64,000 nt of DNA. It comes from Furcasterigmium furcatum (taxonomy: Eukaryota > Ascomycota > Sordariomycetes > Glomerellales > Plectosphaerellaceae). The position numbers were made by a program, and so were the translations under genes. The notes under the pieces were generated by a model. That model saw only the letters and a list, made by a program, of their open reading frames with translations, was not told where the DNA came from and ran no database searches. The stretch covers positions 3,224,001-3,288,000 of the forward strand of contig BCIA01000003.1 in NCBI GenBank assembly GCA_001599815.1. Direction: 5' to 3'. Shown piece by piece: positions 23,416-32,489 of the stretch (the first letter of the stretch is position 1; each line of letters starts with the position of its first letter).

Positions 23416-24474
23416 TCAGTATCCTTCTATTATCCGATTCATGGCCGTCCGGAGAGCCGTGTGGGCATCTCCACGGGTCACAACCAGGCCGCGGTTCCGG
23501 TTCAAATCCCTGCCGGCCCCGAAATCCATGGCCTTCCCATCCAGATCCGTCACCCTGCCGCCGAGCTCGGTGAAGATGAGCTGGGCTCCCGCGTGGTCCC
23601 AGATGTGCATCCTGGATTCCGGGCTTGCGGGCACCCAGAACAGCGTGTTCCCGCCACCGACCATCAGCGCCGCGTAGCGGATATGCGACGACCACACTTC
23701 GATGTTGGGAAACTTGGCCTTGAACGTGTCGGCCAGCTTGGCGATTACATCGTGGCGGGTGACGTGACAATCTGCGCAGTCGACGATGTGCAGCTTGTCT
23801 GAACTCGATGGCTTGGGGATGTTCAGCGGAAGGGCGTCCTCAAGACCGCCGAGGGCCATGGTGCGAAGCGTTGCGCCTCGGCCGCGGACAGCCGTGAGCA
23901 TGATCCCAAAGCCGGTCTTGTCGACATTTTCCTCCGAGATCCGGGTCATGTCGGCACTGACGTTCGGGCATCCCAGGACGCCGACGACTTCCCGTCCGTC
24001 CTCGATGAGAGACAGCGAGACGGCATACTGCTGGCCTCGAAGGAATTGCTTCGTGCCATCGACAGGATCCATGCACCAGAAGCGGCCTTTGTCGCCCCCT
24101 GTCCCACGCCCGCCGAGGTCGATCAGATGCAGCATCTCGTCGACGGATGTCGGTTTGGGCAATGGGGCTCCCCCGGCGCCCGAGTCTGCCACGTCTGCTG
24201 CGGATAGGACTAGTTCGTGAACCCTGTTGCAGAGTGATTCGTCAGCTCTCAAGGCAGTAGAATCCTCCTCTCCCAGGAAGGCATCGTCGGGAAAGGCATC
24301 GCGAAGGGCTCCGATGAGAAGTGCCTGGGCGGCGAAGTCGGCGATGGTCACCGGCGACTTGTCGTCCTTCGATATCTCGCTGACTGTAGACTGCACCCGT
24401 TTCGTGAGGATCGAGGCTCGCAGAACCGCTAGTTCGGCGAGATGCTGCTCGCGGGCGTAGGTGCCCGCCGCCAT
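23416..24474 (-). CDS. MET22: HAL2/MET22-type 3'(2'),5'-bisphosphate nucleotidase (IMPase superfamily)
   Basis: Predicted Mg-dependent phosphatase that removes the 3'-phosphate of PAP/PAPS, the by-product of sulfate assimilation and sulfotransfer; family members also act on inositol phosphates and are Li/Na-sensitive. One exon, 352 residues, normal length. Metal-binding motifs are intact: G68-E-E70, D136-P-V-D-G-T141 and W292-D-H-A-G296. The N-terminal block ASILTKRV...KDDKSPVTIADFAAQ is characteristic of HAL2. It is transcribed away from the phosphodiesterase at 25098 over a 623-bp shared promoter. Whether it is the only HAL2 copy or an extra paralogue with another substrate cannot be told from this window; the lack of introns and the cluster-like setting leave the second option open. 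Confidence 0.9.
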   Translation of the reverse strand: MAAGTYAREQHLAELAVLRASILTKRVQSTVSEISKDDKSPVTIADFAAQALLIGALRDAFPDDAFLGEEDSTALRADESLCNRVHELVLSAADVADSGAGGAPLPKPTSVDEMLHLIDLGGRGTGGDKGRFWCMDPVDGTKQFLRGQQYAVSLSLIEDGREVVGVLGCPNVSADMTRISEENVDKTGFGIMLTAVRGRGATLRTMALGGLEDALPLNIPKPSSSDKLHIVDCADCHVTRHDVIAKLADTFKAKFPNIEVWSSHIRYAALMVGGGNTLFWVPASPESRMHIWDHAGAQLIFTELGGRVTDLDGKAMDFGAGRDLNRNRGLVVTRGDAHTALRTAMNRIIEGY

Positions 24475-24852
24475 GGCGACGAAGTGGGATGGTTGAGCTA
24501 GTCGCGGAATGCAGGAGCAAGAGCGCAGTTCTTCTCACTGTTCCGCCTTCTTCTATCAGTCAGCAGGCAAAGAGAGCATCCCAACTCAGGGACATACTAT
24601 CAGCAGTTGGCGTGGTGATGGTCAGTGGTGGCGTACTGAAGGGAGACAGATCGGCCGGGTGTAGGCGCAAATGTTCCCCGGAGCAGCATCGAGGTCGAGT
24701 GCCCGGCCCGGGGAACCTCGCTCCAACCCTTGGTATAAGTCGAACCGTCCATCTGCAGCAACCATTGAGACTCTCATGGTTCCATTGCCTGTTCTGGTCA
24801 CCTCGGCAAAAGTGGATGTGTTTGGAGCGAAGCTGCGCTTGGAGATAAGACC

Positions 24853-24867
24853 ATCTCGGTTCGAGAT
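24853..24867. promoter_or_regulatory. Palindrome ATCTCG-N3-CGAGAT, candidate operator
   Basis: Perfect 6-bp arms around GTT. The same half-site is reused in the 12-bp palindrome 90 bp downstream. The everted CGG-like content and the nearby Zn2Cys6 gene make a dimeric regulator a reasonable, unproven, reader. Confidence 0.5.
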
Positions 24868-24956
24868 AAACAAGCTCCAATTAGACCCGCACCAATGCGC
24901 AATCGCGGGTCTCGCTCGGTTCGCAGGCGAACATGGAAACCAAACCGCCAATCGGC

Positions 24957-24968
24957 CGAGATATCTCG
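24957..24968. promoter_or_regulatory. 12-bp perfect palindrome CGAGATATCTCG, candidate operator
   Basis: Self-complementary over all 12 bases and built from the same CGAGAT half-site as the element at 24853, here with no spacer. It is 130 bp before the phosphodiesterase ATG. Confidence 0.5.
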
Positions 24969-25097
24969 CTCACTTCGGGATATTTTAAAGATGACGAGCG
25001 AGGAGGACTGACTACCATGTGAACGATTGCACTTGGATTATCATCAAGCGCCTCGTCTAATACATCATCAGATCACCACCAACAAACCACAGGGACA

Positions 25098-25904
25098 ATG
25101 AGCAACCCGCTGCGAATGTCGGCCCAGACGACCCGGATCGCCGGGCATCGAGGGTACAGCTCCGGCGCCCCGGAGAACACCCTGGCTGCCTTCCGCAGGG
25201 CTCACGAGGTCGGCGGCAAGGGGGTGACGTGCGAGACTGATCTTGCCGTCACAAGGGACGGGGAATTAGTATTGATCCACGACGAGACCGTGGACCGCAC
25301 GACAGATGGCCACGGCCTCGTTCGCAACATGGACTACGCCGAGATCGCCAGGCTGGACGCAGGCCGGTGGTTTGGCGAGGCCTTCGCAGGAGAGCGTGTT
25401 CCGCACCTGAGAGACGCCCTCCGTCTTGCGCGCGAGCTCGGCATCATCTACCAGCTCGAGCTCAAGATCTACGACCGAGATGACGAGATCTTCCCGAAGC
25501 TGAGGGCCCTGATCGACGAGCTGCGATGCACCGACCTCCTGCAGTTTTCGTCTTTCGACTTTGTCCAACTCAGGGCTCTCAAGAAGGTCTTTCCTGATGT
25601 CCCGACCGTCGCCCTGTCGCATTCCCGCCTGGTCGACCCTGCTGCCGTGGCACGGGAAGCAAACGTGGACGCGGTCAACCTCGAGATCCAGCACTTCCCG
25701 AGCGGCGAGGCGCATCAGCTTCACAGAGAAGGTTTCGCCGTCTTCCTGCACGTCCCCGCGCCCGAGAGGCTGAAGAACCTCAAGTCATACGGCGTGGATG
25801 TAGAGGCCCGAGTCGTTGAATGGGTGCGTGAAGGGCTGTTGGACCAGCTTATAAGTGATGATGTGGCGCAGGTCGTGAGAATCCTGGACCAGGCTCGCGG
25901 GTGA
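25098..25904 (+). CDS. Glycerophosphodiester phosphodiesterase (GDPD), compact single-domain form
   Basis: Predicted metal-dependent hydrolysis of glycerophosphodiesters to sn-glycerol 3-phosphate and an alcohol head group. One exon, 268 residues, no signal peptide, so probably cytosolic. The TIM-barrel GDPD signature is complete: H17-R-G19, P25-E-N-T28, E46-T-D48 and H61 (VLIHDETVDRTTDG), then ARLDAGRWFGEAFAGERVPHL and a YQLELKIY strand. It lacks the SPX and ankyrin domains of the large fungal Gde1 type and resembles bacterial UgpQ-like proteins in size and motif spacing. The ATG at 25098 is used; an in-frame ATG lies six codons later. Its neighbours are a divergent HAL2-like phosphatase and a downstream Zn2Cys6 regulator, also intronless. 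Confidence 0.9.
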   Translation: MSNPLRMSAQTTRIAGHRGYSSGAPENTLAAFRRAHEVGGKGVTCETDLAVTRDGELVLIHDETVDRTTDGHGLVRNMDYAEIARLDAGRWFGEAFAGERVPHLRDALRLARELGIIYQLELKIYDRDDEIFPKLRALIDELRCTDLLQFSSFDFVQLRALKKVFPDVPTVALSHSRLVDPAAVAREANVDAVNLEIQHFPSGEAHQLHREGFAVFLHVPAPERLKNLKSYGVDVEARVVEWVREGLLDQLISDDVAQVVRILDQARG

Positions 25905-26259
25905 GATCAGCAGATAGTCCAGTTAGAACCACAAGTGTCGCCCATTGAGAATAGACAGAATAACATACCTAATATGGAACTAAATAAGAGCATGTCCTGA
26001 CAGCCAGTCTCGTGTGTCAATCCCGCCACGGGCCTCCAAACCATCGAGTCACGTGGGCTAAGGTAGACCGACCAGCGGTTTGGACTTTTGGAGAACCTCA
26101 CGAGTCATCCTAACGCCCTTCCAAGCCCGGTCTTCATTTCCTTCATAAGAAGACGGCATTTATTCCACTTGATTTTCCTCTCAAGCAAGCCTTCGTCTCT
26201 GCGCAGCTCCGTCGCGTTGACCTCGGATAGTTGACCTCGGATGAAGCGATAGAGTCCCG
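25905..26259. other. Intergenic region before the Zn2Cys6 gene
   Basis: 355 bp holding the 3' end of the phosphodiesterase and the promoter of the regulator. A CACGTG E-box is at 26050-26055; the count of such boxes in the whole window is not above chance. No gene. Confidence 0.6.
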
Positions 26260-28014
26260 ATGGAATCCCCTCATCCCGACGAAAGAAGACCAGCTTCCAG
26301 CTCACAGCGCCTGAGTCCTTCGAATCCAAGCTACAAGGGTCGCGTTCGCACCGGATGCCTCGTCTGCAGGGGTCGCAAGGTGAAGTGCGACGAGCAACGG
26401 CCGAGCTGTCGGAAATGCATCAGACTGGACAAGACATGCGTGTACAGGACGGCGAGTAGATGGGAGCCTCCGCACTCGCCTCCTGGCGTGGATGCGAACC
26501 TGGGATCCCTGGATAGTCAACATGAACAGCAGCCTGTGTTCCTGGGGAGCGCGTCCGACTCGAGTGCCCGGGAGACGATGGGCATCTCCAACGATATCGG
26601 ACAGGCAGACCGAGGACTGCCAACACCACTCCCTGCTGATGCCGACGAGTCCCCTTCCAACCAAGGGGCCAGCACTTTTCAGCAGGGGATGATCCATCTG
26701 AGCCTTCCCGTGACCCCCTCCGAGCGATTTCAGCAAACCTCTCAGCTTATCTACTTCAGTACAACCATGGACTGGTTGGCCGCATCCGAGGTTCCCACGC
26801 AGGCCTCCTTCCGGTACTTCACCGAAGTGGTAGACTCCCCGTTCCTGTCACCATTCGATCATCTGGGTTGGACAAGGATCAAAACCTTCATCTCCCACCT
26901 TGGTCTCCAGCACACCTTGGTGGTGGAGGCCCTGCTCGCTGTCCAGACTGTGTACAGAGCACAGGTGGACCGGCTGCCCATGGCCCACGCCATGACGGTG
27001 TATCAAACTGCCGCCACCAGGTTCGAATCTATACTGGCCGAGGATACCGTGGACTTTGACATTGTTCTCGTGGGCGCATTTCTCCTCTGCCTCTGCGCGG
27101 CCACTCTGCCGAACGAGGACGGTTCTTGTCTGAGCTGCTTAGAGGGAGCTTTCGTGACGAGACTGGAGGCCTGGCTGCTGAACGCACACCACTCGCCGGT
27201 TTCCCTCAGGATTTGTGCCTGGTTGCAAAACCTCAACACGGCAACCAAGCGGCCAGGGAGCATAGGCGTGTTGCCAGTGCCGGCAGTCCGCCTCTTGTAC
27301 GATCATATCAAGGACGTGCCGAGCCTCTCAGCACTGGACCGCGACACGCACCCGGAGAACTCCTTGTACGACACCGTCGCCAACCCCATCTTCGCATTCC
27401 ACCGGACGCTCCAGACGATGTCGAACCGAGTCACCGACGTGACGCATTACCGTCGGTCTCGGAACACCCCCGAGGACCAGGCAGAGGTGACCGATCTCAT
27501 GACCGCTCTGAAGGACGACCTCGCCAGCCTCTGGGAGAATCGACCGGCCCCGCTGCGACTACAGCCAGAAAAGATCCGAGAGCACTTCTCCACGCATATT
27601 TCCGACCCCCTAATCGCCCTGGCTGGAGTTTGCATCGCGGCATACCATGCCGAGATCATCGTCATCGGGCGCATCCTCGGCGACCCCCCCTTCCCATCGC
27701 CCGAGGCCAAGGCAGCCCTGGAGCAGATCCGGTACATCGTCGATGGCGACTGGAACGTCTGCTGCGCCGATGGCGCGCTCAACCCGGGCTATGTCCGGCC
27801 GGTGTTCGTCTACGCCCTCGAGAACTACTTCCAGAGGGACGAATCGCAGTGGGCGGCGGACCGCCTGAGGCAGATCAAGCACCCCATCAGCAGGAGCAAC
27901 TTTCTCGCGTCGTTTGTGGAGGCCCACGGAGAGGCGCAGAGGGCCCAGGGACGGAGGGTGACGATGAAGTACTTCTGCTACCAGACGTTTGGCGTGCCGC
28001 TGCCATACATGTAG
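26260..28014 (+). CDS. Zn2Cys6 transcription factor with fungal-specific regulatory domain
   Basis: Nuclear DNA-binding regulator; target unknown. One exon, 584 residues. A canonical cluster C33-x2-C36-x6-C43-x6-C50-x2-C53-x6-C60 (GCLVCRGRKVKCDEQRPSCRKC split by the 20-letter limit: GCLVCRGRKVKC, then DEQRPSCRKC) is followed by a Ser/Pro-rich linker to about residue 145. The rest is a long helical domain ending FCYQTFGVPLPYM, as in the Fungal_trans_2 (ARCA-like) class. No coiled-coil dimerisation segment is obvious right after the cluster. It lies 355 bp downstream of the phosphodiesterase on the same strand, which makes it a candidate pathway-specific regulator of that gene and the HAL2-like gene. 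Confidence 0.93.
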   Translation: MESPHPDERRPASSSQRLSPSNPSYKGRVRTGCLVCRGRKVKCDEQRPSCRKCIRLDKTCVYRTASRWEPPHSPPGVDANLGSLDSQHEQQPVFLGSASDSSARETMGISNDIGQADRGLPTPLPADADESPSNQGASTFQQGMIHLSLPVTPSERFQQTSQLIYFSTTMDWLAASEVPTQASFRYFTEVVDSPFLSPFDHLGWTRIKTFISHLGLQHTLVVEALLAVQTVYRAQVDRLPMAHAMTVYQTAATRFESILAEDTVDFDIVLVGAFLLCLCAATLPNEDGSCLSCLEGAFVTRLEAWLLNAHHSPVSLRICAWLQNLNTATKRPGSIGVLPVPAVRLLYDHIKDVPSLSALDRDTHPENSLYDTVANPIFAFHRTLQTMSNRVTDVTHYRRSRNTPEDQAEVTDLMTALKDDLASLWENRPAPLRLQPEKIREHFSTHISDPLIALAGVCIAAYHAEIIVIGRILGDPPFPSPEAKAALEQIRYIVDGDWNVCCADGALNPGYVRPVFVYALENYFQRDESQWAADRLRQIKHPISRSNFLASFVEAHGEAQRAQGRRVTMKYFCYQTFGVPLPYM

Positions 28015-31000
28015 GCCGCAGCCTCTCTCGACCGCAGCCCAGAAAACCTTGGACGAAGACACAGATGCCGGCCCAATTCAATCGTCTTTGAGATGTTTTA
28101 AAGAAGAATGTGTTTGCCATATTTGGTAGACCTGGTCAATAATACCATGTAATGAGATGTCCTGCCAATTTCTCTACTTTCTGCAGCCCTGGACATCGTC
28201 TCGACGCCAGGGCCGAGACGCAGACCAGGCACGGCCAGACTAAGCTGAGCCGTGGCGTTTGCGCTGGGCCCTGAGAGTAGATCCAAGAACACCATCAATT
28301 CATTCAGACGAGACGGACTATCATGTCGAGCGATGAGCGTCGTCTTCAGAGGTGGTCCTTGTATCGAGCACCACCATGCCGAGGTGGCCCGGGGGCAGCC
28401 TTCACGACCTACACAACAGGCTCACTGAAGCAAGGCGAGACAGGCCCAGTGGAACATGGAATCCCATATGGGCTATGATTTACATATTTCCCCCTTAAGC
28501 ATCAAAAATCCAAGTGGCATTGCTGTCCTCACAGACATGAGTCCCGTTTCTGGCGCCGATGCCCTCGAATACCTTCAGGCGCGCGTCTCGTTTCAGAGAG
28601 AGGCATTTATAGAAATCGGTGGTTTTTCGGATATAAATAAAATACACACGGCATGAGAATAAGTTGCGTTTTCGTGGCCTGGGCTGCTGGAAATGATCAA
28701 GCCTAGAGAAGAGATCCCTCGGAACGACCACGTCGACGAGACTTCAGATCGAGCGCCGGAGAACCGAGATGTTCTCTCTTTTTGCTTCAGGAATTCAAAA
28801 ATTCGAGGAAAGTCATGGCTAAACTCGACATGATTATGCGGGCTGCCAAATCGACACTGAGCAGTTCCAAGGTACCCGACTTCACTGCACCGTCGAGGCG
28901 TTCGCTCAACTAGCCGGAGGCGACCTTGACCGGCCGAACAGCAGCGGGCGTTCCATGAGATGGGAATCAATGGTTGGTACGACATCAGCCGCATCTTGCA
29001 CGTCCCTGGACAGACACATTTGAGGCAGGGATGACACATGATCTTCTGGCCTGATGCACTGAGGCAAGATGCTTACAGCCCGAACCCATCATTCGGCGAG
29101 TTTCAGGGCCAATTTCTCATGACAGCGACCAGAAAAGGAAGCGTCTCCGTTCCAGTTGCAACCCTCATCAACCACATGGCCCAAACCTATCCCATCCATC
29201 TACGTACGCCCGGAGTTAGAAACACGACGAGTTCCCGATCCCAAGGAGCCAAGGACGCCCCGAGGCCGGGCCGATACGCGGACACACACCACTCCGTAAC
29301 CCCTCCCGCCCTGGTGTGGTGATCCGGAGCGCTCGCATGCATGCAGCATGAGAAAGCCGTCGAGCCCCTGCGGAGTGCAGGTCGCAATATTCTGGCCCTT
29401 GCCCCCTCAACAAAAAGATTTGGCTGATTTGTTTGCCGACCAACCGACCCAGCCCTCGATGCCGCAAGGAGAGGAGGTGCAGCGCCAGCATGTGAAGACG
29501 TCTCTGGACCAAATATCCTCGACTCCAACTCCAACAGGAGGTACCTATGTAGTCTCTGCAGGAGAATGGGCGCCCAACCGAATTGTTCGCCCAGAAGCCC
29601 TGCATGGGTGCTGCTGCATGGGTGGCAGGCGGCCGAGGGCCCTTCCCTGGCGCTGGCCTCGCTCCATCTACGGTACAACTTCCCGGGAGAAGAGTTGCAG
29701 CCTTTCCGCCGACACTTATGTATGAGATGCGACATTGAGTTGCCTCCGGCAAGACAAGCGAAGTTCGTTCAGGTCTGATCGCGGGCTGATGACCCCTGCC
29801 TGCCCGGTATATGGGGAGAGCATCCCCAGGCTATCAGATCATGTCGGGCCATGAAGCCCGGGAAATTTCCTCGTGAGATGCAGACGGGACGTTCTTGGCA
29901 GAAGAAGGTTAGCTGCTGGACCGATCCAATATTGCAACGCTGTATGATATGTCGGCGACCGGATGGGAGTGGTATCGAAGCCGCAGGAACCGCCGGGGTC
30001 CAGATGACCCCAAACCCAAGCCCCGAGCTGAAGTCGAGGTGACCCTCCTCGACGGAGACGATCATCGCGCATGTGATCCCGGGTCTTCTCACTGACGAAC
30101 TATGATTAGTGCCCGCGCACTTCGCGGCAACGAACGGAGGGGGTTGCCGCACATGAACGGTCTCGAGCAGCTAGGCACACTACGCTGTATATACAAGTAG
30201 GCATGTAGGTGCCGACAGAGAAGTACCACGCCGGAATATCTCGCTTCTGGAACGAGCCCAAGACATTGGGCCTCCCGACGATGTTACCCATCTTTCGCCT
30301 CTGTCGTGCACTGGGCACGTCTGTGGGTCGAGAACGTGGCTTCAACATGCCCATCGCACAGGAAATCTCCTCGTCATCTCACCTCAGCATGAGAGTACGG
30401 ACTCATTCCGATGAGGCATGAATTCGGAGTCCACAAATGCCCCCGGAAGCTGCCATGCGCCGCCAAGGACATGGTTGATAACATCGTCCCCGCATTGTCA
30501 GATGGTGGTGGAGTTGCACGACTCTCCTCTTCCAGAACGGGCAGCCCTTTCTGAGGTGGCTGTCTGGACGACAGACACAACGCCATGCCTGGAGCTGATA
30601 GCCAGGTCAAGCGTCATGTCACGCATTCGACGTGGCGTAGGCATGAGACACGGCTCTTATCGCCATGAGGAAATCTGCTCGCCCCTTGATCAGCCACAAG
30701 AGTCCTACCGAGGTTGGAGACGCAGTGAGTCAAATTGGGGAGGCCAAGCAAGGCATCATACGAGCATGAGCCAAACACCACCAGCAGCACCATTGACCAA
30801 CCGCGTCTGGTGCCGTCCCACCACACCGCTCTCCGGGTGCTACCCCGTACGCTTACCCTGATTGCGCGTGCAGCATTTGGTTCTGGGTTCCAGAAAGATG
30901 TGTGCCTGCATCGGTGGGCCCAACGTCGGCGGACGTTGCAGGAACAGGCCTAGCTTGCATTGTGTGGCTGGGTTTTCCAATCTACCCAACGGACGTTCGG

Positions 31001-32394
31001 GCTATGGAGATAATCCACCAAGATCGCCTCCGTGGGCCTTGTCTCCAGTTGCCACCAGGAGGGAGTCGAGAAGCGTCCGGCCCGAATGTGTCAAGACGTT
31101 GGCTGCGACAAGGGCGGTTTCCGGGCTATGGGCCAACAAGGTCCTTGAAAGCCAAGGATTCGTGTTTCCTTCTGCCGTTTCGACACCACGGCAGGGACAG
31201 ACGGGATGAACTGACAGGCTGTGGAAGACTGATCCTACATCGACCCGTGCCGGCGGCGTGGTCGCTGCCGCCCCTTGCTGGTGTGCCCGAGTCGGGTCAC
31301 CGACCTGCTCTCGCCGGCTTTTGTTGCGCCCAAATTCCCCTGATCGGAGAACTATTGAAAATGAAATTGCCACAAGAGGCAGTCAGCATGAAAGTGCGAG
31401 CCTGCGAGGTACGCTGTATGTAAGCCTGTCACCTCCTAGGGTATGGCATAGGCCCGTTTCTGAGTAAGGTGATGACTGATGCAGATTTCGGGAGGTTTGG
31501 TATTCCTTGTCGCGGGGTATCGATAGCCCAGTCCGCCAACCAGGCCATCTCTGTGATGTTGCAGCAAGGCGAGCATCCAATTCCAGCTGGGGTGCTACCT
31601 GACGGTCGAGAACCGTGTTCCCAAGCAAGATAAATGTGGTTCAAAGGCCACAGGGGAGGAGACGGGGTTCCAGGGGAAGCCATCCGAAAACTAGTCCGCA
31701 TGGCCTCTCGGAGGACCACCGCCAGAAGCCGTTAGCTGCTCCGTCTCTCCCGCATCTCGGTGGAGCTCGGCCGCCGGTGCGGAACACCCTCGTGGGCCTG
31801 GCGTGTCTTGCGTGCCCCTTGGCCCCTGAGCGATTTTTAGCAGTGTCAAGGATATGTACGTTCTCGACGTGATCTAGAAACGCCTCACCGGCGGGCTTGG
31901 TCTGGGGTAACGGCCTGAGATGAAGACCGTCTGCGACAGAGTGAGTGGCCCTCGTGCATTGTGCCGCTAACGGTTGGGATAGGGACCGCCGTGGGCTGCT
32001 TTGCAAGAGTCTGGGTTGTTCAGTGTTGAATCGGGAACTCAACGCCAGTTTTCGAGACGGCGAGTCGGCGTACTCGTATTCGACCGGACATATGTAGGTT
32101 GAACTCGCTTGTTGACTTGCTGATCATCGCCACTGTCGAGGAATGACGATCTCCAAGTTGACCGACAGCTTGGCCAAGGGTGATAATAAGTAAGTGCGCG
32201 TATCATTGCCGCACGGCTCCCAGACCCGACTGTGCGGTTGCGAAGGACGAAAAAGCGAGGATGATTCCACGGAAGCGCAACCCCGAATGGGCAGCCAACA
32301 GGCTCTTAGGTTAACCTCCCGGTGTGCCTCTGAGAGGCTTGCATGTGAGCTTCATTTCAACCGCTTGCTAGCGCCGTGAGATGGGGATGATGAT
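28015..32394. other. Gene-free region, first part
   Basis: About 4.4 kb after the regulator gene. Short frames in all six phases (longest about 180 residues, 29187-29735 on -) have no domain, no conserved motif and strong overlap with frames on the other strand. The DNA is not AT-rich by eye, so heavy RIP is unlikely. No transposase, reverse transcriptase or terminal repeats were recognised. Confidence 0.5.
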
Positions 32395-32489
32395 GTATTG
32401 GTAGTTTCTGCCCGTATTGGTAGTTTCTGCCCGTATTGGTAGTTTCTGCCCGTATTGGTAGTTTCTGCCCGTATTGGTAGTTTCTGCCC
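32395..32489. repeat. 19-bp tandem repeat, five perfect copies
   Basis: The unit GTATTGGTAGTTTCTGCCC is repeated without a mismatch at 32395, 32414, 32433, 32452 and 32471. The period is not a multiple of three, so it is not a coding repeat. Perfect identity implies recent expansion or active homogenisation. Confidence 0.97.

Larger units (their letters stand above)
24475..25097. promoter_or_regulatory. Divergent promoter of HAL2-like and phosphodiesterase genes
   Basis: 623 bp between two start codons facing apart. It contains AGATAA at 24843-24848 and 24865-24870, two perfect inverted repeats with half-site CGAGAT/ATCTCG (24853-24867 and 24957-24968), a direct repeat CTCGGTTCG at 24855-24863 and 24915-24923 (exactly 60 bp apart), and a TATTTTAA element about 117 bp before the phosphodiesterase ATG. 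Confidence 0.6.

Noticed and set aside
23499..23510. GGTTCAAATCCC, a perfect tRNA B-box word
   Set aside because: It is inside the HAL2-like coding sequence and the flanks do not form a T-stem or acceptor stem.
26050..26055. CACGTG E-box before the Zn2Cys6 gene, possible Pho4/NUC-1 site
   Set aside because: Only a handful of CACGTG were noticed in 64 kb, fewer than the about 16 expected by chance, so a single one carries no weight.
29187..29735. 182-residue frame on -
   Set aside because: Two different frames on the same strand overlap almost fully with no domain in either.
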